Positions 49,901 through 60,000 of a stretch of DNA of 60,000 bases are shown piece by piece (the first letter of the stretch is position 1; every line of letters starts with the position of its first letter). The stretch lies in NCBI GenBank assembly GCA_950295325.1, contig OX485807.1, positions 49,570,440 through 49,630,439 on the forward strand. Direction: 5' to 3'. Both the position numbers and the translations under genes were made by a program. The stretch is from Polytrichum commune (taxonomy: Eukaryota > Streptophyta > Polytrichopsida > Polytrichales > Polytrichaceae). The notes beneath the pieces were generated by a model. It was given only the letters and a program-made list of their open reading frames with translations, was not told where the DNA came from and did no database searches.

Positions 49901-52900
49901 AAGACCCAAGAACCTTTTTTTGCATAAAAGAATCAAGATCTAGCATACACCGTACTTTAATGGGCTCTTGAGGCTCAAAAGTTGGGACTTTGCCTCCATG
50001 TTGGGACTTGCGACTTGGGATTTGGAACCCCATGTGAACCCGCCCTTAATTCAACCAAACTTTTGTTTGAGAGTTGGATGTTTTGCATACAAAACTTTTG
50101 GTAAGTTTTCGGTGCATGCTTGGAGGCGGTGTGGAAATCTGAACAAAGAACAACCTAGAACAGTTTTTAGGGGCAAAACTCATTTTAGCACCTCATCTTG
50201 GCATGCCAAAATGAGTTTGACCCTCAATGAATCAATATCAAAAGTTCTTCATTCAAACCTCCACACCGACCGACTCCGAGGATGCACAAAAAGCTTACCG
50301 AACATGGAGAGTATTGTATGCAGAACAACCGACTCCCAACCAAAACCCTGGTTGAATTAACAGATAACTCTATTTATCGTTCAAGTTTCCACAGCAACTA
50401 CCTAAAAGGGGTATTCAGTTCATTGAAATGAAATCAATTGGAGGTGACAAGTTGTCCATGTGGCAACCTGAATAGTTTCATGAAAAAACCCAGCAATGCG
50501 ACCAGGAGTAGCAGACTCCAGCAGGTTGGCCAGATCGTTCGCATAGAGCTTGCCATCTGCAGCAAAGGGACCTCGGTATGGGTCAGGGTTTAGTGCGTGA
50601 TGGACTCCAAAGCCCTGCAAGTTAACCACAATTTTGGTTAAAACATGCTGCCCTTACCTCTCACATTTATCTCTAAGAATCAACATTTGTGGCATCCCTA
50701 ACTTCAAGCTGCAAGCAGTAGGAGATAAGCTCGAGTTCATCAATCCAAACAACTTTCAAATCTCGATTATCATACCTGCAGTGAAGTCTTTGAAGAGAGT
50801 TGGATTTAATGCCAACATGACGCAAATTGCAACAGCCCCTAAAGGATGAGGGGGTATACATGAAATCCAAGATATATATAAAGTGTGGCTTGGTGACTTC
50901 ATTTGGAGTTGACGTAGAAAAGGTAGTTGTCAAGGATGATTCTAAGACCACATCTACACGATTGGAATCAAGGTTGACTATGAACTATCATCAGAAAATC
51001 ATTCCGAAAATGATAATAATATATTTATCATCAAAATTAGATGACATACGTTTTGGTTGGTTGAAATCATGGGTTCGATCAAATGGTGGAGAATGGCAAG
51101 AAGTATCAAGTCTAAAACCTTATTGCTTTCTTTGAATACTTAACTATGTGACAAAGGAAAATATTTGATGTTTGAGCACCTCAAATCCGCAGAGAAATGT
51201 TGGTAGGAATTTCTTACAAACCAATTGACAAAGATTTTTTGTAACTTTTATAACTACAAGTGGCAAAAACTCACCTTAAAAAGTCTTGTCCAAACACATC
51301 TAAAGTTACTTCAAATAACACATGCAACCCACTTTGGGTTGGTAAGTCCTTAGACAAACATTGCCGTTGGAGAGTAGAGTAGAGTACATTCAGAGGAAGC
51401 TGGAAATTGAATTCTGGTGGAATTTAAACCACTAACCTGAGCAACATTGTATTTCCAGGTGCTATGTGCTGTAAGGCCCATAGTGGAGGGGCTCATGCCA
51501 TGGTATGCATTGCGAAGGGCAACAATATCAAAGCTTCCAGTATAGAGGCGTGCCATCATCATAGCCATGTCATTTGCTTCAGAGCCAGAATTGACAAAAT
51601 ACACCACCTGCACCACGCACTCAAATCTCTCAGTACACATAGCTTAAAAATAACAACAAATTTTTATCACGACAAGCTGGAACCAAAAGGCTCACTGAAG
51701 AGTGATCCATTCGCACAACCAACATTAACAAGAAAGAAAGAAAGAAAGGAAGAAAAGAAAGAAAGACAACTCAGATGTTGCCACCGACATGAATTATGAT
51801 GTTGCTTCATTCTCAAGTTGGTCTAAGTCTCTCTGTAATCCCGAAATGGGCATAACACTAACTAGAGGGCCCAAAGACCACTGCTTCCTTTTTTCGAAGG
51901 TGAACACCTTGAGTGGATCATAAGTGGTAGGGTGCAACGTGAATGTGAAGGGAATCAAGTGAAAGGAAGGTCACCCATTCAAGTACTATTCCGGCCTTAG
52001 GCAGCTTAACCTCAAAGCTCAGATGGGATCTGGGTTAAGGCCTTGGGTTTAAGCCAACCCTAACATTAGCAAATTATTAGCCCTCGTGCTCCACTCTGGT
52101 TATGCCACTCTGCAGCAGCAATGAAACTCCTAATGCACAAGAGGGGCACTATAATTCCCTTGAAATACAAGATGCTACAAGAATTTCATGTAAAATAAAT
52201 ACTTGTAATGAAGTGGCAGGCAACAATACCTTGAGATTTCCAGGCATACGATTTGCGAGTGCTTCTGCGTACTCAGCTATGGCGTGGTGGAGGTAGATGG
52301 TAGTTGTGTGTTGCAATAGCTTGGTCTGCTTCACGACCGCATCAACAACTGCAGGGTGACAGTGTCCCACAGATACTGTCACAATGCCTGCAAATGCATC
52401 GAGATATCGCCGGCCGCTTTCGTCAAACAAGTACTGCATCTTCCCTTCCACTATATTCAGCTGCAATAATTGCAACACCACCCACTGTAAGAATTCTCTG
52501 GGCACAGGTAACCTTTAACCAACTGAGGTCACTACAAAATCACTTCTCTTCACTTCACTCTGAAAGCCTTCACATGATGGCCTATCGGTCACCAAACAAC
52601 CAATTATCAGCATGTTCAACTGCAATGGTTTCCTGGGTGGATCCGCTGCGATGTTGTTGTGCACAACTGCAATGCAGCTCAATTACTTCACACATTTCAG
52701 TGAATAACACAAGGAAGATCGAAATACTTTAATACTTACTCTCCATCGCCCGGTTCACCCTATTCTACAAATCGAGGGATTCTAAGACAAATCTACTTAC
52801 TCGACACACTTACAGGCTTCTGGTAATACAATTGCAACACCACTGTCAGAATCTCCTGGCCGAAGATAACCTTCAATCAACTGAGTTCACTACAGAATCA

Positions 52901-53494
52901 CTCCTCTTCACATCACTCTGCAAGCCTTCACATGATGGCCTATGGGTCACCAAACAATAAATTATCAGCCTGTTCAACTGAAGTGGTTTCCTGGATGGAT
53001 CCGCTGCCATGTTGTTGTGCACAGCTGCAATGCAGCTCAATCAATTCACACATTGCGAGAGAGAATACGATGAAGATTGAAATTGTTGTAGTACTGGAGG
53101 CACACAGAGAGAAAATGTGATAACCGAGGGGGTGCCAATTGAAATTGATACGTGGATCACTGAGCATCTCCGGAGTCCAATTCACCCTGTGGTACCTTAC
53201 AAATGGAGGGATTGTAAGACGCGAATAGTGTGGACAAAGAGACAGACTTACATGCTTCTTGTAGTACAAAAACAAAGCCGGATTCAAGAACTTCTTCCGC
53301 TGCGCCAGGATGGCGTCCGCCTTGGGCCCCGTGTATGGCTGCGGCGTGTGATCGAACGACGGCATCTTGGGCGCCGCGGCCTCTTCCTTGGTGGCGTCTG
53401 CGGCCAGCGACAGCTGCCGCGATATAACGCTCAGCCGCCCTGCCGCTTGCTGCTTCGCCGCCCACCTGGGCAGCCACCTCCCCACGCTCGCCAT
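46794..53494 (-). CDS. AGT2: Alanine:glyoxylate aminotransferase 2 (class III, PLP)
   Basis: Nine exons inferred (minus strand): 53494-53252, 52460-52230, 51607-51437, 50614-50468, 49548-49369, 48646-48421, 48216-48103, 47527-47441, 46837-46794. All introns are GT-AG; the sum is exactly 481 codons with TAA at 46796-46794, matching the family's length of about 480. The first 30 residues ([11 protein letters not shown]...) are basic and hydroxylated, like a mitochondrial presequence. PLP-site features: NSGSEAN (164-170), YHG (193-195), [13 protein letters not shown] with D294, the Schiff-base lysine K324 in TLAKGIGNG, and T353 in FNTYGGNP. Known homologues move amino groups from alanine (or beta-alanine) to glyoxylate or pyruvate; the sequence seems nearest the type linked to pyrimidine and beta-alanine breakdown (PYD4-like), which is inference. 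The start is the ATG at 53494, since an upstream in-frame ATG at 53626 would add 44 atypical residues. Confidence 0.94.
46862..46905 (+). repeat. TA/TG compound microsatellite in AGT2 intron 8
   Basis: About 9 TA then about 12 TG units, starting 24 bases from the last exon, upstream of its acceptor in the gene's sense. Confidence 0.9.
47039..47361. mobile_element. Foldback element in AGT2 intron 8
   Basis: Arms of about 120 bp (47039-47160 and 47240-47361) are inverted repeats, with ends TGGTTTGGTAGGGAGCTTTGG. It fills over half of the intron. Confidence 0.75.
47560..47999 (+). repeat. Dispersed repeat family E, copy 2, in AGT2 intron 7
   Basis: Aligns with 31120-31565. It is antisense to the aminotransferase gene. 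Confidence 0.75.
49060..49285 (+). repeat. Dispersed repeat family D, copy 4, in AGT2 intron 5
   Basis: Same blocks as 15185-15420, including a 13-base C run at 49099-49111; antisense to the gene. Confidence 0.75.
49779..50045. mobile_element. Foldback element in AGT2 intron 4
   Basis: TTCACATGGGGTCCCAAGTC at the left is inverted relative to ACTTGGGATTTGGAACCCCA at the right. A second nested inverted pair (GGGACTTGTGTTGAGAGTTG) lies at about 49848-49911. Confidence 0.6.
50046..50360. mobile_element. Short TIR element in AGT2 intron 4
   Basis: TTAATTCAACCAAA at the left and GGTTGAATTAA at the right, with longer imperfect inverted arms (GTTTTGCATACAAAACTT against its partner near 50310). It abuts the foldback element at 49779-50045. 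Confidence 0.65.
51731..51769 (+). repeat. GAAA-rich microsatellite in AGT2 intron 2
   Basis: Imperfect GAAA/GAAG repeats. Confidence 0.85.
52461..53260 (-). repeat. Tandem duplication of the AGT2 exon-1 tail and intron 1
   Basis: About 52470-52815 and about 52830-53260 align along their length (ATGATGGCCTATCGGTCACC against ATGATGGCCTATGGGTCACC; GTTGTTGTGCACA; TTGCAACACCAC). The copy nearer exon 2 includes a degenerate version of the exon-1 end and its splice donor (CAGAAGCCTGTAAGTGTG, minus strand, about 52805-52822), mirroring AAGAAGCATGTAAGTCTG at the true junction. Confidence 0.75.
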
Positions 53495-54080
53495 CGCTGC
53501 ACCTCGATCCCCCAATCTTCCCCACTCGATCACAAGACGCCAAAAGAGCTCCGAAAACTCTGGCGAACTGCTCACAAAGATGGCATAAATGCCACAATTT
53601 GATGCAGAAACAGCTCCGGGCTCCACAAGCGATGGATTTTTAACAAATGAGGTCTCAAAGCGTTCAAAAAGCTCTCACAAACTTCACACAAAACTGCCTC
53701 CGCATTTTGCTAAAGGTCACAATTATGCTGCAGAAAGACCTCCCGACCTACACAACCAATGCACACCTCAATCCCCCAAGCTCCCCCAATGTCTCCAACG
53801 CCATCACGAGACTAACAACAAGCTCCAGAACTCTCACGAACTCCTCAAAAAAGACGACACGGCGCCACAATTTGATGTAGAAAGAGCTCCGAGCTTCACA
53901 ACCAAAACGCCTCGATCCCCGAGCTTCCCAAGCTACTGTACCCAATGTCGACCCCACTCGATCACAAAACTCTTAAAACACTTTTAATAACTGTGCACCA
54001 AACTCCTCCACAAGAGACAAGATGCCACAATTCGCTGTAAATGAAGCACTCCCGAGCTCTGGAAGTAACAGACCTCGACC
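53495..54080 (-). promoter_or_regulatory. AGT2 upstream region with degenerate tandem repeats
   Basis: Units opening CCACAATTTGATG(C/T)AGAAA recur at about 53591, 53716, 53862 and 54023, each followed by GAGCTCC..., CCTCGATCCCC and ACTCGATCACAAAAC-like blocks. The first unit reaches into the 5' leader. Promoter role is inferred from position only; I saw no convincing TATA box. Confidence 0.5.
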
Positions 54081-55250
54081 TCCAAGCTCCTAAAGCTCCA
54101 AACACGTTCGATCACGGACGTACCAAACAATGACAATCTGCGGACCGGAAAGTCCTAAGGAAGGAAGGAAGAGCCAAAACTGGCTACACGGGAAACTTAA
54201 CTAACTCCTGGAGGCTCCGAACGATGCGACACCCAAAAAACAAAACAAAAAGGGAGAATTGTGAGCGAGCGAGTGAGACCCAAAACGTGGATTGAAGCGA
54301 AAGATGCTTCTGTGGAGTGAGAATTGCAGCAGCGGTCCTGGTGCTTTCGTGAGCATCGCTCCGGCACTGACAGCGATGCTTGGATGAACAAGGGGGATGA
54401 AGAATGAAGTTGAAAGTGGGTGTGGATGGATGTGTGAATAGAGGGGGTGACGATGGGGGGAGTCACTCTGACCTGGCACCACATTAGGTGATAAATTTAG
54501 AGAGGGTTTTGGACTTAAGGAAAGTGGCCTAAAACGAAGAAAGGGAATTATCGTATACGAGTGTACCTATTATCCATCCAACACTAAAACTCAAACCTCT
54601 ATAGGTTTGTTGCCAATTCATTTCAAATGACCTCGAGTAGACCAATTCGGGGTTTCTAAAGTTGATTCATATGTGAAATCAACAAAAAAAGGTAATCTTC
54701 GAGCTACATATTATTTTAGGGCTTTCATGTTGAGAGATACATTCTTATACGATAATTTCCTCCCTCCACATAAACATAATCTAAAGTAAAAAGGGTTTAC
54801 CTAATCTAAAGTAATCACAAGCTCTAAAGTGTGACTTCAGTCCTTCAGTCTCGACAACGCATCTCTTGGAGCTCTCGCTCACCCCTCTTGTTGTTGTTCG
54901 TGTTCTCATCTACTAATTCAAGTTCATATCAATTTCCCTCTTGAAACCTTCTTTAGTTTTCTGAGCTCATATCAAATATCTTTGTATCCCATATCCCGTA
55001 TCCCTGATAATTTGTCAAGAGTGATTCACTTGAGTATCATAGTTAGGGCCCTTTCTCGAGGTTGTGGTTTACTCCCTATTTTTAATTATTTTTAATCTGA
55101 TATCTCATTTTGCTACAACATTTGAGTCTTATTCTTCTTGTGAGAGCAGCGGGCAAACCCTCTCCCTTAAGGTTTGAAGGTTATAATTTATCCCCCACTA
55201 AGCCAAGATTTGATTTTCGGTTATTCTCGTTGTTTAGTATGGTTAGGACT
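54081..55250. other. Between AGT2 and the gypsy element; no gene
   Basis: About 54590-54780 is a dispersed repeat also at 22050-22270 and 45770-45830. The rest (54800-55250) is pyrimidine-rich on the + strand and could hold the 5' LTR or leader of the adjacent element, but I could not find a matching 3' LTR. Confidence 0.45.
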
Positions 55251-55255
55251 TTATT

Positions 55256-55950
55256 ATGCATGAATCCGCCGAGGCTAAGTTAGAGGCTATCCTTAATGCT
55301 ATCAACACGTTATCGGTCCGGACCACAACGATTGAAGGAGTCATTGGTGGCCTTCAACAACATCAATCTCCCACCAACCTAGAGGGAGGATCTTTGTATG
55401 TGATTCAACAAGATCTACTACCACAATGGAAGGAACCTCGTATAAGTTTGCATGAGAAATCCAATGGCACACACTCCAAGTTTCGAGAGTTTGTCAATAA
55501 AATTCAATTGATAATCGCTTTACAGTTGGAGCGCTACCCAACATAAGAATCATGAGTCAGATTGATTGGGATGTTGCTTACGGGACAAACTTCATCATGG
55601 TTTGCTCCCATGTTTGAGAAATGTTCACCCATCTTGAACAATTTTGACACTTTTGTGGAGGCCTTTGCATAAGCATTTGGAGAACATGACAAGGCTCATT
55701 AGGCAACAATGGAGATTCGATCCCTATGACAAGGGACACATTCTACATCGGCTTATGCCTCAAATTTTAGACAACTTGCGTGCGACATCAACTAGGATGA
55801 AGTTGCACTTATGAACCAATTACATTGGGGCTTGAAGGATACTGTGAAGGATTTGTTGTTGTCCCTACGTGATCTGCAAACGCTTAATGAGGCAATTAAT
55901 CAAGTGGTCAAGTACGACAACCGACTCTTCCAATATCGCCAAGACTAGAG
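55256..55950 (+). pseudogene. Ty3/gypsy gag remnant
   Basis: The frame at 55256-55546 opens the gag region, and the capsid-type part follows at 55570-55950 in shifted frames with several stops. Recognisable blocks are TSAYASNFRQLACDI and LNEAINQVVKYDNRLFQ, typical of gypsy gag proteins of the Tcn1/fungal style. Nonfunctional. Confidence 0.7.
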
Positions 55951-56069
55951 CTTATGGACTCCGTTAAGGAAGCAGACGATTCGATAGACCTCATCTATGT
56001 CAGCACACAACTTGAGTTCTCATTCAGAGGTTGCAGATATGCAAATCAACACAATACGTGTCAAGTATC

Positions 56070-56220
56070 CTACTTCAGAAGAGAAAAAATGTCAGATGGG
56101 AAAAAAAACTATGTTTGTATTGCGGTGAAGGAGGTCACACAAATCTTAACTTCCCGAAAAAGCCAAATCAACGTATTATCAAGACCAACACTGCCATAGT
56201 TCAAGAAAATAAAGATGCCT
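56070..56220 (+). pseudogene. Ty3/gypsy zinc-knuckle remnant
   Basis: CLYCGEGGHTNLNF (about 56114-56155) keeps C-x2-C-x4-H, but the fourth ligand is F instead of C. Confidence 0.65.
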
Positions 56221-56334
56221 AGCCATAATAAGAACCGTGGGGTTGGACACTTAGCTACACAACACCATGTAGGTTCATTTTTTCCCGCTCAACCCGCACC
56301 TTGTTTTACAATTTTGTTGTTTTTTGGTCTTTAG

Positions 56335-56640
56335 AAACTTAAAACCACTGCTTTGTTAGATTCAGGAACATCTGCTTGTTTTCTAGATGAAAATTTTGTC
56401 AAGAGTCTCAAATACCTTGTAGTTCATAAATCTCAACATGTCCATGTAGAAGTGATAAATGGACGACTTTTGCCCTCATACAATGTTACACATAAAACAA
56501 TGCTTTTAGAGGTGACATTTGAAGGCTATAGTAGCCACATTATCTACAATGTCATTAGAACCCCATCAAACCTTGTTATTCTTGATATCTCATGGTTTGA
56601 AAAATACAACCCATCTGTAGACTGAAATTGCAAAAGATGA
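56335..56640 (+). pseudogene. Ty3/gypsy aspartic protease remnant
   Basis: LLDSGTSACFLDENFVK carries the D-S/T-G active-site triad of retroelement proteases, and LVILDISWFEKYNP the downstream hydrophobic block. The frame ends in TGA at 56623 where the family has tryptophan. Confidence 0.8.
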
Positions 56641-56716
56641 TTTTCCCCTTCCTTTTGGAACATCCAAACAATAGCTTTGTTAGAAAATTTTAAAATTACG
56701 TATTAGAAAATCACAA

Positions 56717-57480
56717 ATGAAGAAACCCCTCTTCATTAGAACAAGGGCATTTGTAAGATTGTCCAAGGAGGGCATACTGTTTGTTATCTATGCGGCTCCA
56801 ACTAGCGAAGATAAGACCTCAACAACCAATATTGCAGAACAATATAAGGATTTTGAAGATGTGTTTTTTAAAAAGAATGTTGACATACTTCCGGAGCATT
56901 GTCCATATGATTGTGCAATTAATTTGGAAGGAGCTCAACCGCCTTTTGGCTTAATCTACAACCTATCGCAAACGGAGTTGGCACAATTACGGAAATATAT
57001 TGACGAGAATCTAGCCAAGAACTTCATTCGCCACTCCAAATCACTAGTTGGAGCGCCTATTTTATTTGTGAAGAGTAATGATGACTCATTACGAATGTGC
57101 GTAGATTATCAAGGTCTTAACAAGGTGACAAAGAAGAATCGTTATCCATTACCTTTGATCTCTGGACTTTTAAAACAACTTGAGAGTGCGAAGATCTTTA
57201 CCAAGATTAATATGCATGGTGCTTATAACCGCGTATGAATTAAGGAAGGAAACGAATGTAAGACAATTTGTCGTACATGATATGGCCATTTTGAGTATAA
57301 TGTCATGATTTTCGGCCTTACGAATGCCCCAACAGTTTTTGAGCTCATGATGAATGACATTTTTCAGGACCACCTTGACGACTTTGTTGTCATCTATTTA
57401 AATGGTATTTTGACATTTTCCAAGAATAAAAAAGATCATAAGAAGTATGTTCGGTTGATCCTTAAAAAATTACATAAGTG
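56717..57480 (+). pseudogene. Ty3/gypsy reverse transcriptase remnant
   Basis: Conserved blocks in order: EHCPYDCAINL (about 56900), LRMCVDYQGLNKVTKKNRYPLP (in part, 57090-57155), FTKINMHGAYN (57196-57228), FGLTNAPTVFELMMND (about 57312-57358), and DFVVIYLNGILTFSK (57380-57424). The catalytic aspartates are lost: the LDL position reads INM, and the YxDD box reads YLNG. There are stops at 57236 and near 57478. Dead polymerase. Confidence 0.88.
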
Positions 57481-58230
57481 AGGATTCTACGCCAAGCTAG
57501 AGAAGTGTTTATTTTACCAAACCGAGATGAAATTTTTGGGATTCATCGCAACTATGGAAGGTTTGAAGATGGACATGAAGAAGATGAAAGCTATAGTATA
57601 TTGGGAAGTTCCAAAGACGGTTCGAAACGTACAGTTATTTTTTTGGCTTTGCTAACTTTTATCGGGTTTTCATAAAAAATTATTCACTAATAGTTACTCC
57701 ACTTACTTGGTTGACATGCAAAGACAAACTTGATTGGAGGCCGTCAATAGAGAAGACATTTCAAGATCTGAAGGCGGCATTCACAACTGCGCCAATTTTG
57801 GGACACCCAGATTTTACGAAGACATTTTATTTGGAGATTAATGCCTCAAATTTTGCTTTGGGAGTTGTATTTTTATAGATGGAGGAACATAAGAAGCTTC
57901 ATTCAATTGCATTATACTCTCGCGAGTTTTTGCTTTTAAAATTAATTATGATATTCATGATAAGAAACTTTTTACTATCATGAATTCTTTTCAAGAATGA
58001 TGACATTTCCTTGAAGGAGCTGCACATTTAGTGATTGTATATAAAGACCACAAGAATTTGGAGTATATCATATCATTTCATATTTTGAATCGGTACCAAG
58101 CTCGATGGAATATGTCGTTATTCCAGTTTGATTTTGTTATCATTAATTGACCGGGGAAATAACAAAGAATATCTGATATGCTATCAAAGAGATCGTATAT
58201 TGCGCCCAAAGTTGGAGAAACAACATTCAA
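57481..58230 (+). pseudogene. Ty3/gypsy connection and RNase H remnant
   Basis: Follows in the reading order of pol: FYAKLEKCLFYQTEMKFLGF, then FFGFANFYRVFIKNYS, LDWRPSIEKTFQDLKAAFTT and FYLEINASNFALGVVF, in which the expected D of the RNase H DAS motif is N. It ends near 58200 with VYKDHKNLEYI and RWNMSLFQFDFVI. Frameshifts and stops throughout. Confidence 0.8.
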
Positions 58231-58246
58231 TTAATAGTGTAGAACT

Positions 58247-58580
58247 TTGTTGAAGCCAAAGTTATTTCACCTTTGTATCACTGTTATGCCAACCCCAATT
58301 GATGTTGACTTCATCAATCAGGTGCGTGTTGCAACCATTGGAGATCTTGTGACCCTCGATATCAAACGTCACCTCGGTAAATACAACAAATTTAAGATGG
58401 AGGGAGATTTGTTATACTTTGAAGAACGTTTATTCATTCTAGAAGGTTCCGACACGGCTTCGAGGTCTTCAATCCTGCCATGACTTCCCAATTGCGGGTC
58501 ATTTTAAATACAACAAGACTTTGGATTATTTTTCCAAAGATTTTTTGTGACCCAAAATGTGGAAGGACCTCTTGTGAAGA
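58247..58580 (+). pseudogene. Ty3/gypsy integrase N-terminal remnant
   Basis: Frames carry RLQVLQSCHDFPIAGHFKYN (about 58463-58510), the H-x-H half of the HHCC zinc-binding domain, then FSKDFL and PKMWKDL. The catalytic core and any chromodomain are absent; sequence similarity stops near 58580. Confidence 0.7.
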
Positions 58581-58814
58581 ATAACTTTGGGGATGACCCG
58601 GAGTCTTTGGACCACATTATTTCCACCGTGACTAGAAAATTGGTATGGCCCATATCAATTTTCTATGCACACTAGTAAGACTATTTAGTATAAGATATAT
58701 GGGATTTGAATACTTACTTTCCAACTAGTCGAACAGGATACAAAACACGTGATTAGTATGAGATTGTTAGCGATAAAGGTTGTAGCTACTTTTCTCATTA
58801 ACTCCTATGAATAT

Positions 58815-59040
58815 TTTTCTATTATGAAAGTGAAGATGCTTGTGCTCATTAAACGATCATATAAATCCCCCCAATTATATTGACAGTTGAATCTAGAATG
58901 ATTATCATATTATGAGCACATAGTCCAATCTCTCTTAAGCACATGGCTTGTTGGATTTTGTTTTAGAACTACACAACCTCAAACCAGTAAAAAATAAGTG
59001 TTCGATTTGGATACGTAACCGAATTAGGCACGCCTACCTA
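58815..59040 (+). repeat. Dispersed repeat family D, copy 5
   Basis: Matches the other four copies; its upstream 150 bp also match the sequence before the copies at 24815 and 49060, so the family unit may be about 400 bp. Confidence 0.7.
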
Positions 59041-59049
59041 GCCCTAGCA

Positions 59050-60000
59050 AAGACAGAAACGAACGAACGAACGAACGAATGCCATCCATCTACTTCCTTC
59101 CGTTCCTTTCCGTCCTCCCTATGGCTAACTTATCTCGTGTGGAGATTCAAGCTTCCCAGGCTAGTCAATCACAATCCGCCACGCGAGGCACACGTCTCCA
59201 TCTCAATCTCGCCAAACTATCCGCTTTTGCCCTGTACTGCTGCGATTTCAGCTTTCGAGATTTGGGTTTAGCTTGGTTTCATCTCAGTGAGCGGTTCGAA
59301 GCTTTGAGAATTGGGTTCATCTCGGCGGTGTCGTCGGTGGTGGTCTCGAAGGGTTTTTGTGCTTCATCTCTCCGAAGTGCAATTGGTCCGACTGACTAAC
59401 TCCAGGTACGTTTCTCATTCATAAAGCTTTTAAAAATTTAGGTTCTGGAAATTGGGGGTTGGGCCCCCTCCACCCGAAGTTTCTCAGGGCTGAACCACAC
59501 TTTCAAACACATTCATCTCACTCTTAACATAACATGTCATACCACTCAAGGGAGTGTTTATACCGTTCAATGCAGTGTTTACAAGGGTAATGTCTCCGAC
59601 CTGCAATTGGAGTAGCTCCAGGTACGTGTTTGGGTTGTAGTGGTTTTTGTATAGGTTTTGATTCGGGTTCTGGAAATTGGGTGTTGGGTGTTGACGCAAT
59701 GCTCGCCGCGAGTGGGTTGTGCTGTGGAGGCGTTTATGATGGCATTGGGTTGAATTATTCATCTCTGTGACGTGTTTAGTGGGTTAAGTGAGATGGGTTG
59801 ATTCAGAGTTGGGGTGCACCCTCTGCCGCCCCCTGTTGTGCATTTCTTGCTAATGTGGTGCTGGTCTTTGGACACTTTGTGTAATTGTATTTCGGAGTTT
59901 TTTCTACCCTCCAACACTCCGATTCTTTGGGTTCAAAACCTTTTTATCTATTTTTATGTGAATAGGGTGGTGTAATATAGGTCTTCGTTTCTTGGGTTTA
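59050..60000 (+). other. Possible 5' leader exon of a gene that leaves the window
   Basis: GC-richer, low-repeat sequence starts after a (GAAC)n run at 59056-59077. ACTCCAG/GTACGTTT (59399-59413) is a strong splice donor. A duplicated segment provides a second one, GCTCCAG/GTACGTGT, at 59622. Open frames at 58948-59271 and 59079-59399 show no known domain. This could be an untranslated first exon; weak. Confidence 0.3.

Noticed and set aside
53117-53602. 161-residue plus-strand frame
   Set aside because: Antisense to GC-rich AGT2 exon 1; no recognisable protein features.
52940-53626. 228-residue minus-strand open frame as a gene of its own
   Set aside because: It is AGT2 exon 1 with an upstream extension and read-through into intron 1; the family alignment and GTAAGT donor end the exon at 53252.
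1-60000. CRISPR arrays, bacterial operons, ribosome binding sites or riboswitches
   Set aside because: No direct repeats with regular spacers, and gene structure is clearly eukaryotic (GT-AG introns, intron-bearing tRNA).

Overview
The window looks like nuclear DNA of a land plant: two intron-rich genes in about 60 kb, set in transposon-derived sequence. I identified the genes by protein family and by splice-site and frame consistency. The lineage is not resolved. The Ty3/gypsy remnant at the right has a gag and integrase style I associate with Tcn1-like chromoviruses, known from fungi and from mosses and lycophytes. That hints at a non-flowering plant, but it is only a hint.

Layout. 1-14.9 kb: a giant inverted-repeat (TIR) element with arms of about 2.2 kb (about 43-3355 and 10715-14920), enclosing a decayed protein-kinase-like gene (8045-9385). 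It is riddled with smaller elements: Harbinger-like copies with GGGGCGG ends and 3-bp target duplications, a hAT-like insertion with an 8-bp duplication, and a TIR element carrying a tRNA-Asp relic. 15-31.9 kb: more non-autonomous DNA elements, a LINE remnant on the minus strand (18.2-19.6 kb), a tandem-repeat zone with a TATA box (19.7-21.9 kb) and much unassigned sequence. 33.1-39.5 kb (+): a ten-exon gene for a DUF547 protein with an N-terminal MIP1-type leucine zipper. 42.1 kb (+): an intron-containing elongator tRNA-Met gene. 46.8-53.5 kb (-): a nine-exon gene for a mitochondrial-type alanine:glyoxylate aminotransferase 2 (class III, PLP). 55.2-58.6 kb (+): a dead Ty3/gypsy element. 59.05-60 kb: a possible 5' leader of another gene that runs out of the window.

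The two protein genes have no evident functional link and differ in strand. Their splice junctions are canonical and the exon phases sum exactly (953 and 481 codons including stop), so I regard both as intact. In the aminotransferase gene, transposon pieces lie in four introns (4, 5, 7 and 8) and intron 1 carries a tandem duplication. In the DUF547 gene, one intron carries a 5S-rRNA-derived insert.

Most informative observations: (1) the giant TIR element with a kinase-like frame killed by stop codons with no obvious indel over about 900 nt; (2) two Harbinger-like insertions and one hAT-like insertion whose empty sites survive in duplicated sequence within this window, which fixes their ends and target duplications; (3) an intron-1 duplication in the aminotransferase gene that copies the exon-1 splice donor; (4) near-perfect hairpins conserved between transposon copies.
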